Positions 1 to 6,885 of a DNA stretch of 19,090 bases are shown piece by piece. The notes under the pieces are model-generated. The model had not been told where the DNA came from. It saw only the letters and a program-made list of their open reading frames with translations, and did no database searches. The position numbers and the translations under genes were made by a program. The DNA comes from Prevotella sp. UBA3208 (GTDB taxonomy: Bacteria; Bacteroidota; Bacteroidia; Bacteroidales; Bacteroidaceae). The stretch covers positions 1-19,090 of the forward strand of contig DEWO01000045.1 of NCBI GenBank assembly GCA_002363695.1. The letters are read 5' to 3'. Numbering within the stretch: position 1 is the stretch's first letter; every line of letters begins with the position of its first letter.

Positions 1-598
1 GTGGGTCTTGGTCGCGAACAGTAATAGTGATAACTCCCGTCTTCTTATCGGTTTTGAACTTGACACATTCGGCTATTTGTTTTACGATGTCGTCTTCTGT
101 TTTAGTGAGGTAATAAGGATTCATGTCACCCTTTGCAGGTTCCTCTTTTTTAGAGAACCAACTCTTCATAGCTCCGAATATAGTGTTCCACCATGCATTT
201 TTTTGGTACTTTTTGAGATAGTCGTGATAATTGGCTTTTATCTTTCCATCCTTAGTGGCGACCTGGATATTGAACATATTGGTAACGAAGCCGTTGTCTT
301 CCATCAAGTTAGGGTAAAGTAGCGGGGTGATGGCGTCGGATGATTGCATATTGCCCAAATCCAAGCCGAATGTTGAGGCTATGGAACCAATAGTACCTCC
401 AGACATCGGGTTCTCAGTCTCTGGTGCAAGCATGGTGTCTGTATCATAGTAGCGTGGCAGGCTGAAAATATAGATACATGACAATACAAATGCAATAGGT
501 ATTGTCTTCATAAACAGACGCCTCCGTTTTATAATTTCTTGGAATACACGCTGATAATCTATTCCATAGTATTGCTTATTCTTTTCTTCCATACTCAT
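1..598 (-). CDS. Wzz-type polysaccharide chain-length determinant, partial (C-terminus outside window)
   Basis: Reading the minus strand from the ATG at 598-596 gives 199 uninterrupted codons that run off the left edge. The protein starts MSMEEKNKQYYGIDYQRVF, has a basic patch (KRRR, about 24-27) and then one hydrophobic segment (about 33-47) ending in SLPRYYDTDTML. That is the N-terminal layout of Wzz/chain-length proteins: a short cytoplasmic end, TM1, then a periplasmic domain beginning with a P-rich extended strand. Such inner-membrane proteins set the length of exported polysaccharide and contact the outer-membrane exporter. The start codon directly follows the stop of the export gene (TAAATG), so the two are almost certainly one transcript with coupled translation. 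The AAGAAG of the last export codons can act as ribosome binding site. A second in-frame ATG lies two codons downstream. The C-terminal TM helix is not in the window. Confidence 0.85.
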   Translation of the reverse strand, partial: MSMEEKNKQYYGIDYQRVFQEIIKRRRLFMKTIPIAFVLSCIYIFSLPRYYDTDTMLAPETENPMSGGTIGSIASTFGLDLGNMQSSDAITPLLYPNLMEDNGFVTNMFNIQVATKDGKIKANYHDYLKKYQKNAWWNTIFGAMKSWFSKKEEPAKGDMNPYYLTKTEDDIVKQIAECVKFKTDKKTGVITITVRDQDP

Positions 599-3130
599 TT
601 ACTTCTTCAACAGGTTAGCAATGGTGGCGAACATGGTGCCGAGGGAGGCTGCACTGGTTCCGACACTGAGCCATTCAGTAAGGCCCATACCACGGCGTTG
701 CCGCTTGGTGGGTACAACAATCTGGCATCCTGGTCGTGGCTTGTGTTTACGGTCAGCACGGGCTACCATTCCGTTCATATAGATGATGATGGTCTGGCTC
801 TTCTTGGCGGTTGAGGTAGTGCCACCTGCCAGGTTGATGTAGTAGTCAGTATCTTTGCCGTCCTTGAAATAGACGGTATTGGGATAGAGCACTTCGCCAT
901 TGATCTTGACTGTACCGTCATAGCGTGGAACCACAATGCGGTCGCCCTCACGCAGAATGGGGTCATCGTCACTACCTGGATTCTTCAGGGCCTTGTCCAG
1001 CTCTATGCCTACAGGATAATTTGCATTTGTCATGAGCTTTCGGACGTCGATAGAGTCTTTGCCCGAGTTGCGCTGGGCGGTACGCAGGACGGTTTCCATC
1101 ATGTCGCGTTCGTCCTGTGTCATTGGGCGCAGGAGCTTGGCTCCTTCGGGATAGGCACGTTTGGTCAGACCTCCGGCCTGTTTGATGATTTCACTCAGAC
1201 GCTGGCCTTTGTTTGACAGGGCGTAGGTGCCTTCAAACTGGACTTCGCCCTCAATGATGACGTTCTGCTGTTCGGTATAGTTAGGACTGCGGCGCACATA
1301 GACTTCGTCAAAAGGCTGCAACTTGAAGTCGGGCTGGTCGGCGATGGTGAAGTTGTCTGTGAGCTTAAAACTGAAGGTTTGTGCAATTTGGTCTTCTGCC
1401 TCAGTGGCATAAGGGTTGTTGATGCGCCGTGCTACGTCGACCTTCACCAGCGAGGCTGCATAAGTCGGCCCGCCAGCTTGCAGAATGAGGTCTTCTACTG
1501 ATTCGTTTTCTGCAAATTTATAGACACCGGGGTAGAGCACCTCACCACTGATGGTTACCGTCTGTTGCTCGTTACGCTCTTCCCGGCTGGCAATGTAGAT
1601 GACATCCTCGTTCTTCAAGGGAACATCAGGGGATGTGCCTTCCAGAATGCCGCGAATGTCGATGCTCAGGACTTCCAAGGTGCGGTCAAACTTCATACGG
1701 TGCATAACGGCGTGCTGGGCAATGGCTCCCTCGGTCAGTCCGTCAGCAGCCTCAATCAGGGCCTTGACGGTGCAGATATTACCTCCTACTTGATACATGC
1801 CAGGACGGAATACGGCACCCTTCACCTCCACCATGTTCTGATAGCGGTTGAGGGTTGAGTCAACACTGACGGAGTCTTCGTCCATCAGACGGAAACTGTT
1901 CATGTCAAATTCGTCTACGCTGAATACAGAATACTGGCTGCCAGCCTTGCGATTGACGCGGATGGCTTTGGTATAAGCATCGCCAGTGAATCCGCCTGCA
2001 TAGCGCAGCAGGGTGGCAGCGCTCTCCGTCTTCTTCATCTCGTAGAACATCGGACGTTTTACTTTACCCGTGATGTTGACCAGTGCCTCGTAGGGGCTGA
2101 CGGTGATGACGTCGTTGTCTTGCAGTCGCACGTCGCCGCTCAGCTTGCCGTTCAACAGGAAGTCATAGACGTCTACATTGCTCAATAGTCTGCCCTGACG
2201 GTAAACCTTCACGTTGCGCAGTGTGCCGATGTCGTTGGGGCCACCGGCCATGTAGAGGGCGTTGTAAACGGTGGCGAAGGCAGAAAGAGTATAGGTACCG
2301 GGAACCTTCACCTCACCCATGACGCTGACAGTGATGGTGCGGGTCTGTCCGAGGGTCAAGTCGATTTTGGAGCCTTGATAGCGGGGACCCAGTACGCTCT
2401 TCAGTCTGCTTTTGGCCTGACTTACGGAAAGACCTCCCAACTGGATAACACCGATGCCCTCTATGGTGATGGTTCCGTCGGGTGATATCACGTCAGTAAT
2501 GCTCTCCTGCGAGGCTCCCCAGATGTCCACGTTTACGGCATCACCAGGGCCTAAGCGGTAGTTTTGAGGGGTTGCCAGGTTCATCGAGCTCTCGAAGGTC
2601 AGGTTCTTGTTGTTGAACACGTCGTGACCGAAAATCTTGCGTTTTTCCTTTTTCTCTTCCTCATAGTAATACTTCAGCGAGTCGGGCATCATGAAGTCCA
2701 TAGCTTCGTCCATCTCGACAAAGTCGGTATCGTCATCGTCGTATGTGTGTGTCTGAATTTGGTTCTTCTTTTTAGTGTCCTTCACACGGAATTGCGAAGC
2801 CTTCTTCCTGTCAGTCTTCTTCTGCTCCTCACGCTTCTCGCCATTAGACTCGCGCATACGGGTCTTCACCTCCTTCGAGCCGGCAGTGATGTCCTCGGCG
2901 CCTAAGGCTCCGTTCTTTATCTGCTTCTGATATTTCTTCTGGATGCGGCGTATCTGGTCAATGGTCACACCGCGCTGCATCAGCTGGGTGACAATCTTCT
3001 GGCGCGAAACACCCTTGGCGTTCTGCTCTATCACATAGTCCATCACCTGATTGTCGGTCATGCTTGACTGGGCCCGGCCTATAGTCGTTGACAAGACAAA
3101 GCAGGCTATAATAGTTGCAAATCTTTTCAT
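599..3130 (-). CDS. SLBB-repeat polysaccharide export protein
   Basis: An 843-residue secreted protein. Residues 1-20 form a signal peptide (cleavage likely GRA|QSS), with no lipobox cysteine, unlike Wza-type lipoproteins. Residues 21-75 are a small helical region (MTDNQVMDYVIEQNAKG) and 76-165 a highly charged Lys/Glu/Asp linker. A Poly_export domain follows at about 189-262 (YRLGPGDAVNVDIWG). Then come six SLBB-like units beginning near 267, 351, 433, 525, 623 and 741, each with a G(E/K/A)V...PG(T/M/V)Y-type strand and an AGG(P/F/L) turn. The C-terminus (816-840) is amphipathic or hydrophobic. The family forms the periplasmic/outer-membrane channel for capsule or exopolysaccharide. The many SLBB units make it longer than enterobacterial Wza (about 380 residues). 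It is transcribed away from ssrA and is followed at once by the Wzz-type gene. No clear Shine-Dalgarno precedes the ATG, which is common in Bacteroidota. Function is confident; the polymer is unknown. Confidence 0.92.
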   Translation of the reverse strand: MKRFATIIACFVLSTTIGRAQSSMTDNQVMDYVIEQNAKGVSRQKIVTQLMQRGVTIDQIRRIQKKYQKQIKNGALGAEDITAGSKEVKTRMRESNGEKREEQKKTDRKKASQFRVKDTKKKNQIQTHTYDDDDTDFVEMDEAMDFMMPDSLKYYYEEEKKEKRKIFGHDVFNNKNLTFESSMNLATPQNYRLGPGDAVNVDIWGASQESITDVISPDGTITIEGIGVIQLGGLSVSQAKSRLKSVLGPRYQGSKIDLTLGQTRTITVSVMGEVKVPGTYTLSAFATVYNALYMAGGPNDIGTLRNVKVYRQGRLLSNVDVYDFLLNGKLSGDVRLQDNDVITVSPYEALVNITGKVKRPMFYEMKKTESAATLLRYAGGFTGDAYTKAIRVNRKAGSQYSVFSVDEFDMNSFRLMDEDSVSVDSTLNRYQNMVEVKGAVFRPGMYQVGGNICTVKALIEAADGLTEGAIAQHAVMHRMKFDRTLEVLSIDIRGILEGTSPDVPLKNEDVIYIASREERNEQQTVTISGEVLYPGVYKFAENESVEDLILQAGGPTYAASLVKVDVARRINNPYATEAEDQIAQTFSFKLTDNFTIADQPDFKLQPFDEVYVRRSPNYTEQQNVIIEGEVQFEGTYALSNKGQRLSEIIKQAGGLTKRAYPEGAKLLRPMTQDERDMMETVLRTAQRNSGKDSIDVRKLMTNANYPVGIELDKALKNPGSDDDPILREGDRIVVPRYDGTVKINGEVLYPNTVYFKDGKDTDYYINLAGGTTSTAKKSQTIIIYMNGMVARADRKHKPRPGCQIVVPTKRQRRGMGLTEWLSVGTSAASLGTMFATIANLLKK

Positions 3131-3184
3131 AGTTATATGTACATATTATATATAAATTAACACGCTGCTGCGCGAAATATTGCG

Positions 3185-3192
3185 CAAAGGTA
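3185..3192 (-). promoter_or_regulatory. -7 box for the SLBB/Wzz export operon
   Basis: On the minus strand these bases read TACCTTTG, matching the Bacteroidota -7 consensus TAnnTTTG, 55 nt upstream of the export gene start. No well-spaced TTTG -33 element is visible, so strength cannot be judged. The box is back to back with the ssrA promoter only about 43 bp away. Confidence 0.6.
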
Positions 3193-3234
3193 CAATTTTT
3201 TCCCCAAAAACATGGAAGATTTCAAAAAAATGCT

Positions 3235-3242
3235 TATCTTTG
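3235..3242 (+). promoter_or_regulatory. -7 box for ssrA
   Basis: TATCTTTG matches TAnnTTTG and lies 26 nt upstream of the mature tmRNA 5' end, leaving room for a short 5' leader removed by RNase P. No convincing -33 TTTG is seen. The surrounding bases (AAAAAAATGCTTATCTTTGC) are almost the same as those before the nucleotidyltransferase gene at 8918-8936. Confidence 0.6.
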
Positions 3243-3268
3243 CATCGATTTTACGGAATCTTATACTT

Positions 3269-3666
3269 GGGGTTGACTGGATTTGACAGCAAGATGAGAT
3301 GGTACGTAAGCATGCGGAGCGACGGCTGTGGGCTCCATAATCTCGTCGGTCGAACAATTAATTGGCGAAAACAACTACGCTCTCGCTGCCTAAACGAAGT
3401 ACAGTAGTTTACTGGCTTAATTCCCTTACAAGGTGAGGGAACGAGACATCGCTCCAAGGATGTGGTTCCGAATCTGAGGACTCAGCGGTGCAGGACAAAT
3501 CGGAAATAGTCCCTCGGGTGCTCCGACTGGTGGATGAAACTTTAGGAGATAAGGCCGTGATTGGTGGCTTGGGTCTTGTCACGGCACGAAAATGAAGGCC
3601 AAGATAAGCATGTAGAAAGCGTATGGTTTCCTTGTTTGGACGAGGGTTCGACTCCCTCCAGCTCCA
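3269..3666 (+). ncRNA. ssrA: Transfer-messenger RNA (tmRNA)
   Basis: The 5' end GGGGTTGACTGGATTTGACA and the 3' end, with T-arm GGGTTCGACTCCC and CCAGCTCCA, are the conserved tRNA-like ends of one-piece tmRNA. GGGGTTG pairs with CAGCTCC in the acceptor stem. The 398-nt length is normal. Inside is a tag reading frame ending ALAA. tmRNA with SmpB rescues ribosomes stalled on broken mRNA and adds a degradation tag. The terminal CCA is not encoded: the genome has CTA after the discriminator A at 3666, so CCA must be added after processing. The last 18 nt of the gene plus four flanking nt are repeated 90 bp downstream, an attachment-site-like arrangement. Call is very secure; the exact 3' end could shift by the CCA. 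Confidence 0.97.
3364..3393 (+). other. tmRNA tag-peptide reading frame (GENNYALAA, stop)
   Basis: Within ssrA the codons GGC GAA AAC AAC TAC GCT CTC GCT GCC TAA encode GENNYALAA. The final ALAA is the usual protease-recognition end of tmRNA tags, and a Gly resume codon with a G-E-x-x-Y-ALAA pattern is what I remember for the Bacteroides/Prevotella group. GGC as the resume codon is inferred from the family pattern. Confidence 0.92.
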
Positions 3667-3760
3667 CTAACGTTACACTGGATAGTCTCACCCTCGTGAG
3701 GGTTCTCTGACCAAGGTCAGAGCGACTTGCGTCGATGACGACTCCCTCCAGCTCCACTAA
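3649..3760 (+). repeat. 22-bp direct repeat: ssrA 3' end and a downstream copy
   Basis: Positions 3649-3670 and 3739-3760 are identical over 22 bp (core CTCCCTCCAGCTCCACTAA). They comprise the 3' half of the tmRNA T-arm, the acceptor strand and four flanking bases. The offset is 90 bp, and identity stops abruptly on both sides. The second copy lacks the upstream T-arm half (TTCGA context), so it cannot be a working RNA end. Such partial copies of tRNA/tmRNA 3' ends are what site-specific integrases leave as attL/attR; here the interval is far too small for a working element. Confidence 0.85.
3690..3734 (+). other. Three back-to-back perfect hairpins downstream of ssrA
   Basis: Three inverted repeats follow each other almost without a gap: ACCCT-CGTG-AGGGT (3690-3703), CTCTGAC-CAAG-GTCAGAG (3705-3722) and CGAC-TTGC-GTCG (3723-3734). 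Each has a 4-nt loop and perfect stems of 5, 7 and 4 bp. They lie between the two 22-bp repeats. There is no U-run, so a classic intrinsic terminator is unlikely, though they may protect or help end the ssrA transcript. Confidence 0.7.
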
Positions 3761-3777
3761 TTTGACCAATAACTATA

Positions 3778-4656
3778 ATGATTAGTACGAATAAACTACT
3801 GATAGCCTTGTTGACTGGCATCTTTGTGTTGTGTGGATGCGAGAAACCGATTAATCTGGAAGAGATGGAGGACACTACAACGGGAAATGTAACGGTTAGT
3901 GTCTACAAGATAGAAAACTCGGCTTTGGGCATGATGTCGCGTGGAGTAGTGTCGGATGTATGTACCAAGCTGAACTTCGCCATCTATGATGCCGAAGGCG
4001 TGCGTGTGAAGCAGATTAACCAAAAGGTAAGCGACAGCGGCTTCGGAACGGTGTCGTTCGAACTGGAAGAGGGAAGCTACCAGTTGGTGGTGCTGGCTCA
4101 TAGCAGCGATAGCAACCCCACCATGACGAATCCGGCGAAGATACAGTTTACCAATGCTACTAAATATTCCGATACGTTTTTGTATTATGCCGATGTCGAG
4201 GTGGACGATGAGCCTCAGACTTTGAACATCACCCTGAACCGTATAGTGTCGCTCTGTCGCTTTGTCGTCAACGACCCCATTCCTGAAGGGGTGACTAAGA
4301 TGCAGTTCTACTATACCGGCGGCAGTGGCGCCTTCTCGGCAATGACGGGGCTGGGCGTGGTGAACAGCAAGCAGCAGATGACTTTTGATGTTGTGCCGGG
4401 AACAACCGGGGCGGCATTTGACCTCTATACTTTCCTGCATCAGCCTGCAGACCAGATAGACCTTGTGGCGACAGCGCTGGGTGCTGATGGCAATAAGATG
4501 TACGAATGGAGTTTCGAGGTGCCTATGGAGCAGAGAAAAATCACCAGAATGTCGGGTGACTTCTTTACCGCCGATGCCTCTGTTGAGTCGCATGGAGCAC
4601 AGGTGACGATATCCATCAACAGCGAGTGGGAAGGGGAGATAAATATCAACTATTGA
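3778..4656 (+). CDS. FimB/Mfa2-like fimbrial anchor lipoprotein
   Basis: A 292-residue lipoprotein. The signal peptide MISTNKLLIALLTGIFVLCG ends in lipobox LCG|C with Cys21. The mature part is a beta-rich two-domain protein: an N-terminal domain with LNFAIYDAEGVRVKQINQ (about 65-82) and the GSYQLVVLAHSS strand (about 99-110), typical of FimB/Mfa2-type anchors, then a second domain from about 150 (LNRIVSLCRFVVND). In Porphyromonas these anchors fix the major fimbria to the outer membrane. Here no stalk subunit gene sits beside it, so it is an orphan or a related surface lipoprotein. The start lies 17 bp after the ssrA repeat copy and no separate promoter is clear, so read-through from ssrA is possible. 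No Shine-Dalgarno is obvious. The class is recognised by overall pattern, so moderate confidence. Confidence 0.7.
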   Translation: MISTNKLLIALLTGIFVLCGCEKPINLEEMEDTTTGNVTVSVYKIENSALGMMSRGVVSDVCTKLNFAIYDAEGVRVKQINQKVSDSGFGTVSFELEEGSYQLVVLAHSSDSNPTMTNPAKIQFTNATKYSDTFLYYADVEVDDEPQTLNITLNRIVSLCRFVVNDPIPEGVTKMQFYYTGGSGAFSAMTGLGVVNSKQQMTFDVVPGTTGAAFDLYTFLHQPADQIDLVATALGADGNKMYEWSFEVPMEQRKITRMSGDFFTADASVESHGAQVTISINSEWEGEININY

Positions 4657-4720
4657 TATAGGATACCGTCTGAAATGGGTCATCTTTTTTGGGGGGAAGA
4701 CTAAAATTTATGTATTATTA

Positions 4721-4752
4721 TTTGGTTTTATTCTAACTAATTTATACCTTTG
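4721..4752 (+). promoter_or_regulatory. Bacteroidota promoter for the UDP-sugar dehydratase gene
   Basis: TTTG at 4721-4724 and TACCTTTG at 4745-4752 are separated by 20 nt, a good match to the -33/-7 consensus. The dehydratase ATG begins 19 nt after the -7 box, giving a very short leader. One of the two best-spaced promoters in the window. Confidence 0.8.
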
Positions 4753-4771
4753 TGGCCGAATCAAAAGTTTT

Positions 4772-6742
4772 ATGAATAATTATCTGCTCAAAATATTAAG
4801 ATGGTATTTCAGCAAGCAGGCACTGCCTTATTGGTGTCTGATGCTGACCGATTTTGTCATCATATTCTTCTCAGCGATAGGCACATTCTGGCTGTTCGAG
4901 AAAACACAGAATCTGTTTGACCAGCGAATCGAGGTGTTTTACACTGCATTGACGTATGCGTTGTTGAGTTTCATTGGAGCGAGGACGTTCCGTACCTATC
5001 AAGGGGTAGTGCGCTATTCGTCATTTGTCGACTTGATGAAGGTTGGCTACGCAAATGGACTGACACTGGTCATCTGTCTGATTCTTTCAGAAGTGTTGCA
5101 GGCGAATGGTGTTACTGACATTGCTGCGCTGACACAGACAGAGACGCTGGTGACATTCTTCCTGGCCACCCTGATAATGTGGGCCATCCGTGTGTTGGTG
5201 AAAACCATCTATGACATTTCGTTCAGCGACGAGAGGGCAAAGCGTGTGCTAATCTATGGAGCCATGTCGGGCGGTGTAGGGTTGGCAAAGTACATCCGTT
5301 CGCAACGTCCGGTGAGATTCAGGTTATGTGGCTTTATTTCGCACGACAAACGTGCCAAGCACATGACGCTTCTGGGCAAGGATGTCTTTGATCCTGATGA
5401 CAACCTGTCTGAAATTATCAAGAAATTGCAAGTTGAGGCTATTTTGGTGAGCCCCACCCGTAAAGAGGAGTTCCGTAACAATCAGGCTATACAAGACATA
5501 CTGATCGGCGCAGGCTGTAAAATCTACTTTGTCGAGCAGGCCCAGGAAGCCCAACTGGAGGAAGGCAAGTTGCCCGGTGCTGACGCTGCCCAAATGCAGC
5601 TGCAGGAGGTTCAGGTAGAAGACCTGCTGCCGCGTCAGGAAATCAAGGTGGACCTGAAGTCCGTAGGCGAATTGCTGACAGGCAAGAGCGTGCTGATAAC
5701 AGGGTCGGCAGGCTCCATAGGTGCCGAGATAGTGCGTCAGGTGGCAGCCTTCAAGCCGTCTATGATGATACTGATAGATCAGGCAGAGACCCCTCAGCAC
5801 GAAATTCGTCTGATGATGGCCAAGGAGTTTCCTGATATCAAGTCCGAGACCATTGTTACCAGCATCAGCCGCAAGACCCGCATGGATGTACTCTTCAGCA
5901 AGTACCGTCCTGACTATGTTTTCCACGCCGCAGCCTACAAGCATGTGCCTATGATGGAGGACAACCCCAGCGAGGCAGTGTTGAACAACATCTATGGTAC
6001 AAAGGTCATTGCAGACCTCAGCGTGAAATACGGTGTGAAGAAGTTTGTGATGATTTCCACCGATAAGGCTGTGAACCCCACCAACGTCATGGGCTGTTCA
6101 AAGCGTATCTGTGAAATCTATGTCCAGTCACTCAACAGAAGGGAGAGCCAGAAGGCCAGGGAGCAGTTGGCAGGCAGGCCTGGAGTGATGAGTCACACCC
6201 AGTTTGTGACGACCCGTTTCGGTAATGTGCTGGGCTCTAACGGGTCGGTGATTCCCCTGTTCCGCAAGCAGATTCGGGAGGGAGGGCCCGTGACGGTGAC
6301 TGACGAGCGTATTGTCAGGTACTTCATGCTCATCCCAGAGGCCTGTAAGCTGGTGCTTGAGGCTGGCACCAAGGGCAATGGCGGCGAGATATTCGTCTTC
6401 GACATGGGGCAGCCCGTCAAGATTGCCGACTTGGCAAAGCGCATGATAGCCCTGTCTGGAGCCAAGAACGTGGAAATCAAGTACACGGGCTTGCGCGAAG
6501 GTGAGAAGCTGTATGAGGAGGTGCTGAACGAGCTGGAGGGCACCAAGCCCACATTCCACGAGAAAATCAGAATTGCACAGGTGCGAGAGTATGACTACGA
6601 GGCGGTCTGCAAGGATATTGATGAACTTGTAGCGCTCTCCAAGCAGTATGACAATATGGCCACCGTCAAGAAGATGAAGGAGATTGTGCCCGAATACAAG
6701 AGCAACAACTCCGTGTACGAAGTGCTGGACAAAACTCAATAA
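4772..6742 (+). CDS. Membrane-bound UDP-sugar 4,6-dehydratase/epimerase, CapD/WbpM/FlaA1 type
   Basis: 656 residues, the normal size of long CapD/WbpM proteins. Four hydrophobic segments (about 21-42, 54-70, 92-110, 125-145) anchor it in the inner membrane. Residues 155-285 are a Rossmann-like domain (LIYGAMSGGVGLAKYI). The catalytic SDR domain begins at about 303 with the NAD-binding loop VLITGSAGSIGAE (307-319). Further motifs are HAAAYKHVPMMEDNP (385-399), STDKAVNPTNVMGCSKR (429-445), where Met440 replaces the usual SDR tyrosine and Lys444 is kept, and RFGNVLGSNGSVIPLF (482-497). These are hallmarks of the UDP-GlcNAc 4,6-dehydratase group, which makes 4-keto-6-deoxy sugars such as precursors of bacillosamine, QuiNAc or FucNAc. 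It has its own promoter. Its place near SLBB/Wzz genes fits capsule or O-antigen synthesis. The exact sugar product cannot be read from sequence. Confidence 0.93.
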   Translation: MNNYLLKILRWYFSKQALPYWCLMLTDFVIIFFSAIGTFWLFEKTQNLFDQRIEVFYTALTYALLSFIGARTFRTYQGVVRYSSFVDLMKVGYANGLTLVICLILSEVLQANGVTDIAALTQTETLVTFFLATLIMWAIRVLVKTIYDISFSDERAKRVLIYGAMSGGVGLAKYIRSQRPVRFRLCGFISHDKRAKHMTLLGKDVFDPDDNLSEIIKKLQVEAILVSPTRKEEFRNNQAIQDILIGAGCKIYFVEQAQEAQLEEGKLPGADAAQMQLQEVQVEDLLPRQEIKVDLKSVGELLTGKSVLITGSAGSIGAEIVRQVAAFKPSMMILIDQAETPQHEIRLMMAKEFPDIKSETIVTSISRKTRMDVLFSKYRPDYVFHAAAYKHVPMMEDNPSEAVLNNIYGTKVIADLSVKYGVKKFVMISTDKAVNPTNVMGCSKRICEIYVQSLNRRESQKAREQLAGRPGVMSHTQFVTTRFGNVLGSNGSVIPLFRKQIREGGPVTVTDERIVRYFMLIPEACKLVLEAGTKGNGGEIFVFDMGQPVKIADLAKRMIALSGAKNVEIKYTGLREGEKLYEEVLNELEGTKPTFHEKIRIAQVREYDYEAVCKDIDELVALSKQYDNMATVKKMKEIVPEYKSNNSVYEVLDKTQ

Positions 6743-6811
6743 CTATCTCTGACTGACCTAATATGGTTCGTTCTTTTTACATCTCTTTAGCAAACTAAGC
6801 CTTCTGGTACT

Positions 6812-6828
6812 TTGCAACCCGGTTGCAA
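6812..6828. promoter_or_regulatory. 17-bp palindrome, candidate metal-responsive operator
   Basis: TTGCAACC-C-GGTTGCAA is a perfect inverted repeat with 8-bp arms and a single central base. It ends 11 bp before the -7 box of the ATPase gene and covers the place where the -33 element should be (about 6816-6819), where no TTTG is found. A dimeric regulator bound here would directly control the promoter. Which family (MerR, Fur/Zur, ArsR or other) cannot be told from the site. Confidence 0.6.
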
Positions 6829-6839
6829 GGGGAATGTCG

Positions 6840-6847
6840 TATCTTTG
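6840..6847 (+). promoter_or_regulatory. -7 box of the metal ATPase gene
   Basis: TATCTTTG matches TAnnTTTG. It lies 38 nt upstream of the ATG at 6886. Because it sits downstream of a possible in-frame TTG at 6823, it argues that translation starts at 6886. Confidence 0.65.
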
Positions 6848-6885
6848 CACCCGGAAAACGAACAAAATGTAAAAAGAATACGACT

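Noticed and set aside
3739..3760. Second tmRNA or tRNA gene ending at the repeat copy
   Set aside because: Only the acceptor strand and half the T-arm are present; the upstream hairpins do not form a tRNA-like fold and no matching 5' acceptor strand is seen.
3542..3769. 75-codon minus-strand frame over the ssrA 3' end, with LVELEGV occurring twice
   Set aside because: It is antisense to tmRNA; the internal repeat is just the 22-bp direct repeat translated. Such frames are known false gene calls at tmRNA and tRNA ends.
3796..4683. 295-codon minus-strand open frame opposite the Mfa2-like gene
   Set aside because: The plus strand has a signal peptide, lipobox and coherent beta-rich protein; the antisense product is His/Arg-rich without pattern.
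4657..4692. Possible terminator after the Mfa2-like gene (GATACC...GGGTCATC then six T)
   Set aside because: The stem is short and imperfect; the T-run alone is not enough to support it.
6823..6885. Upstream TTG start adding 21 residues to the ATPase
   Set aside because: The -7 box at 6840-6847 and part of the palindrome lie inside this extension, so it would not be in the mRNA; the ATG at 6886 begins the His-rich end.
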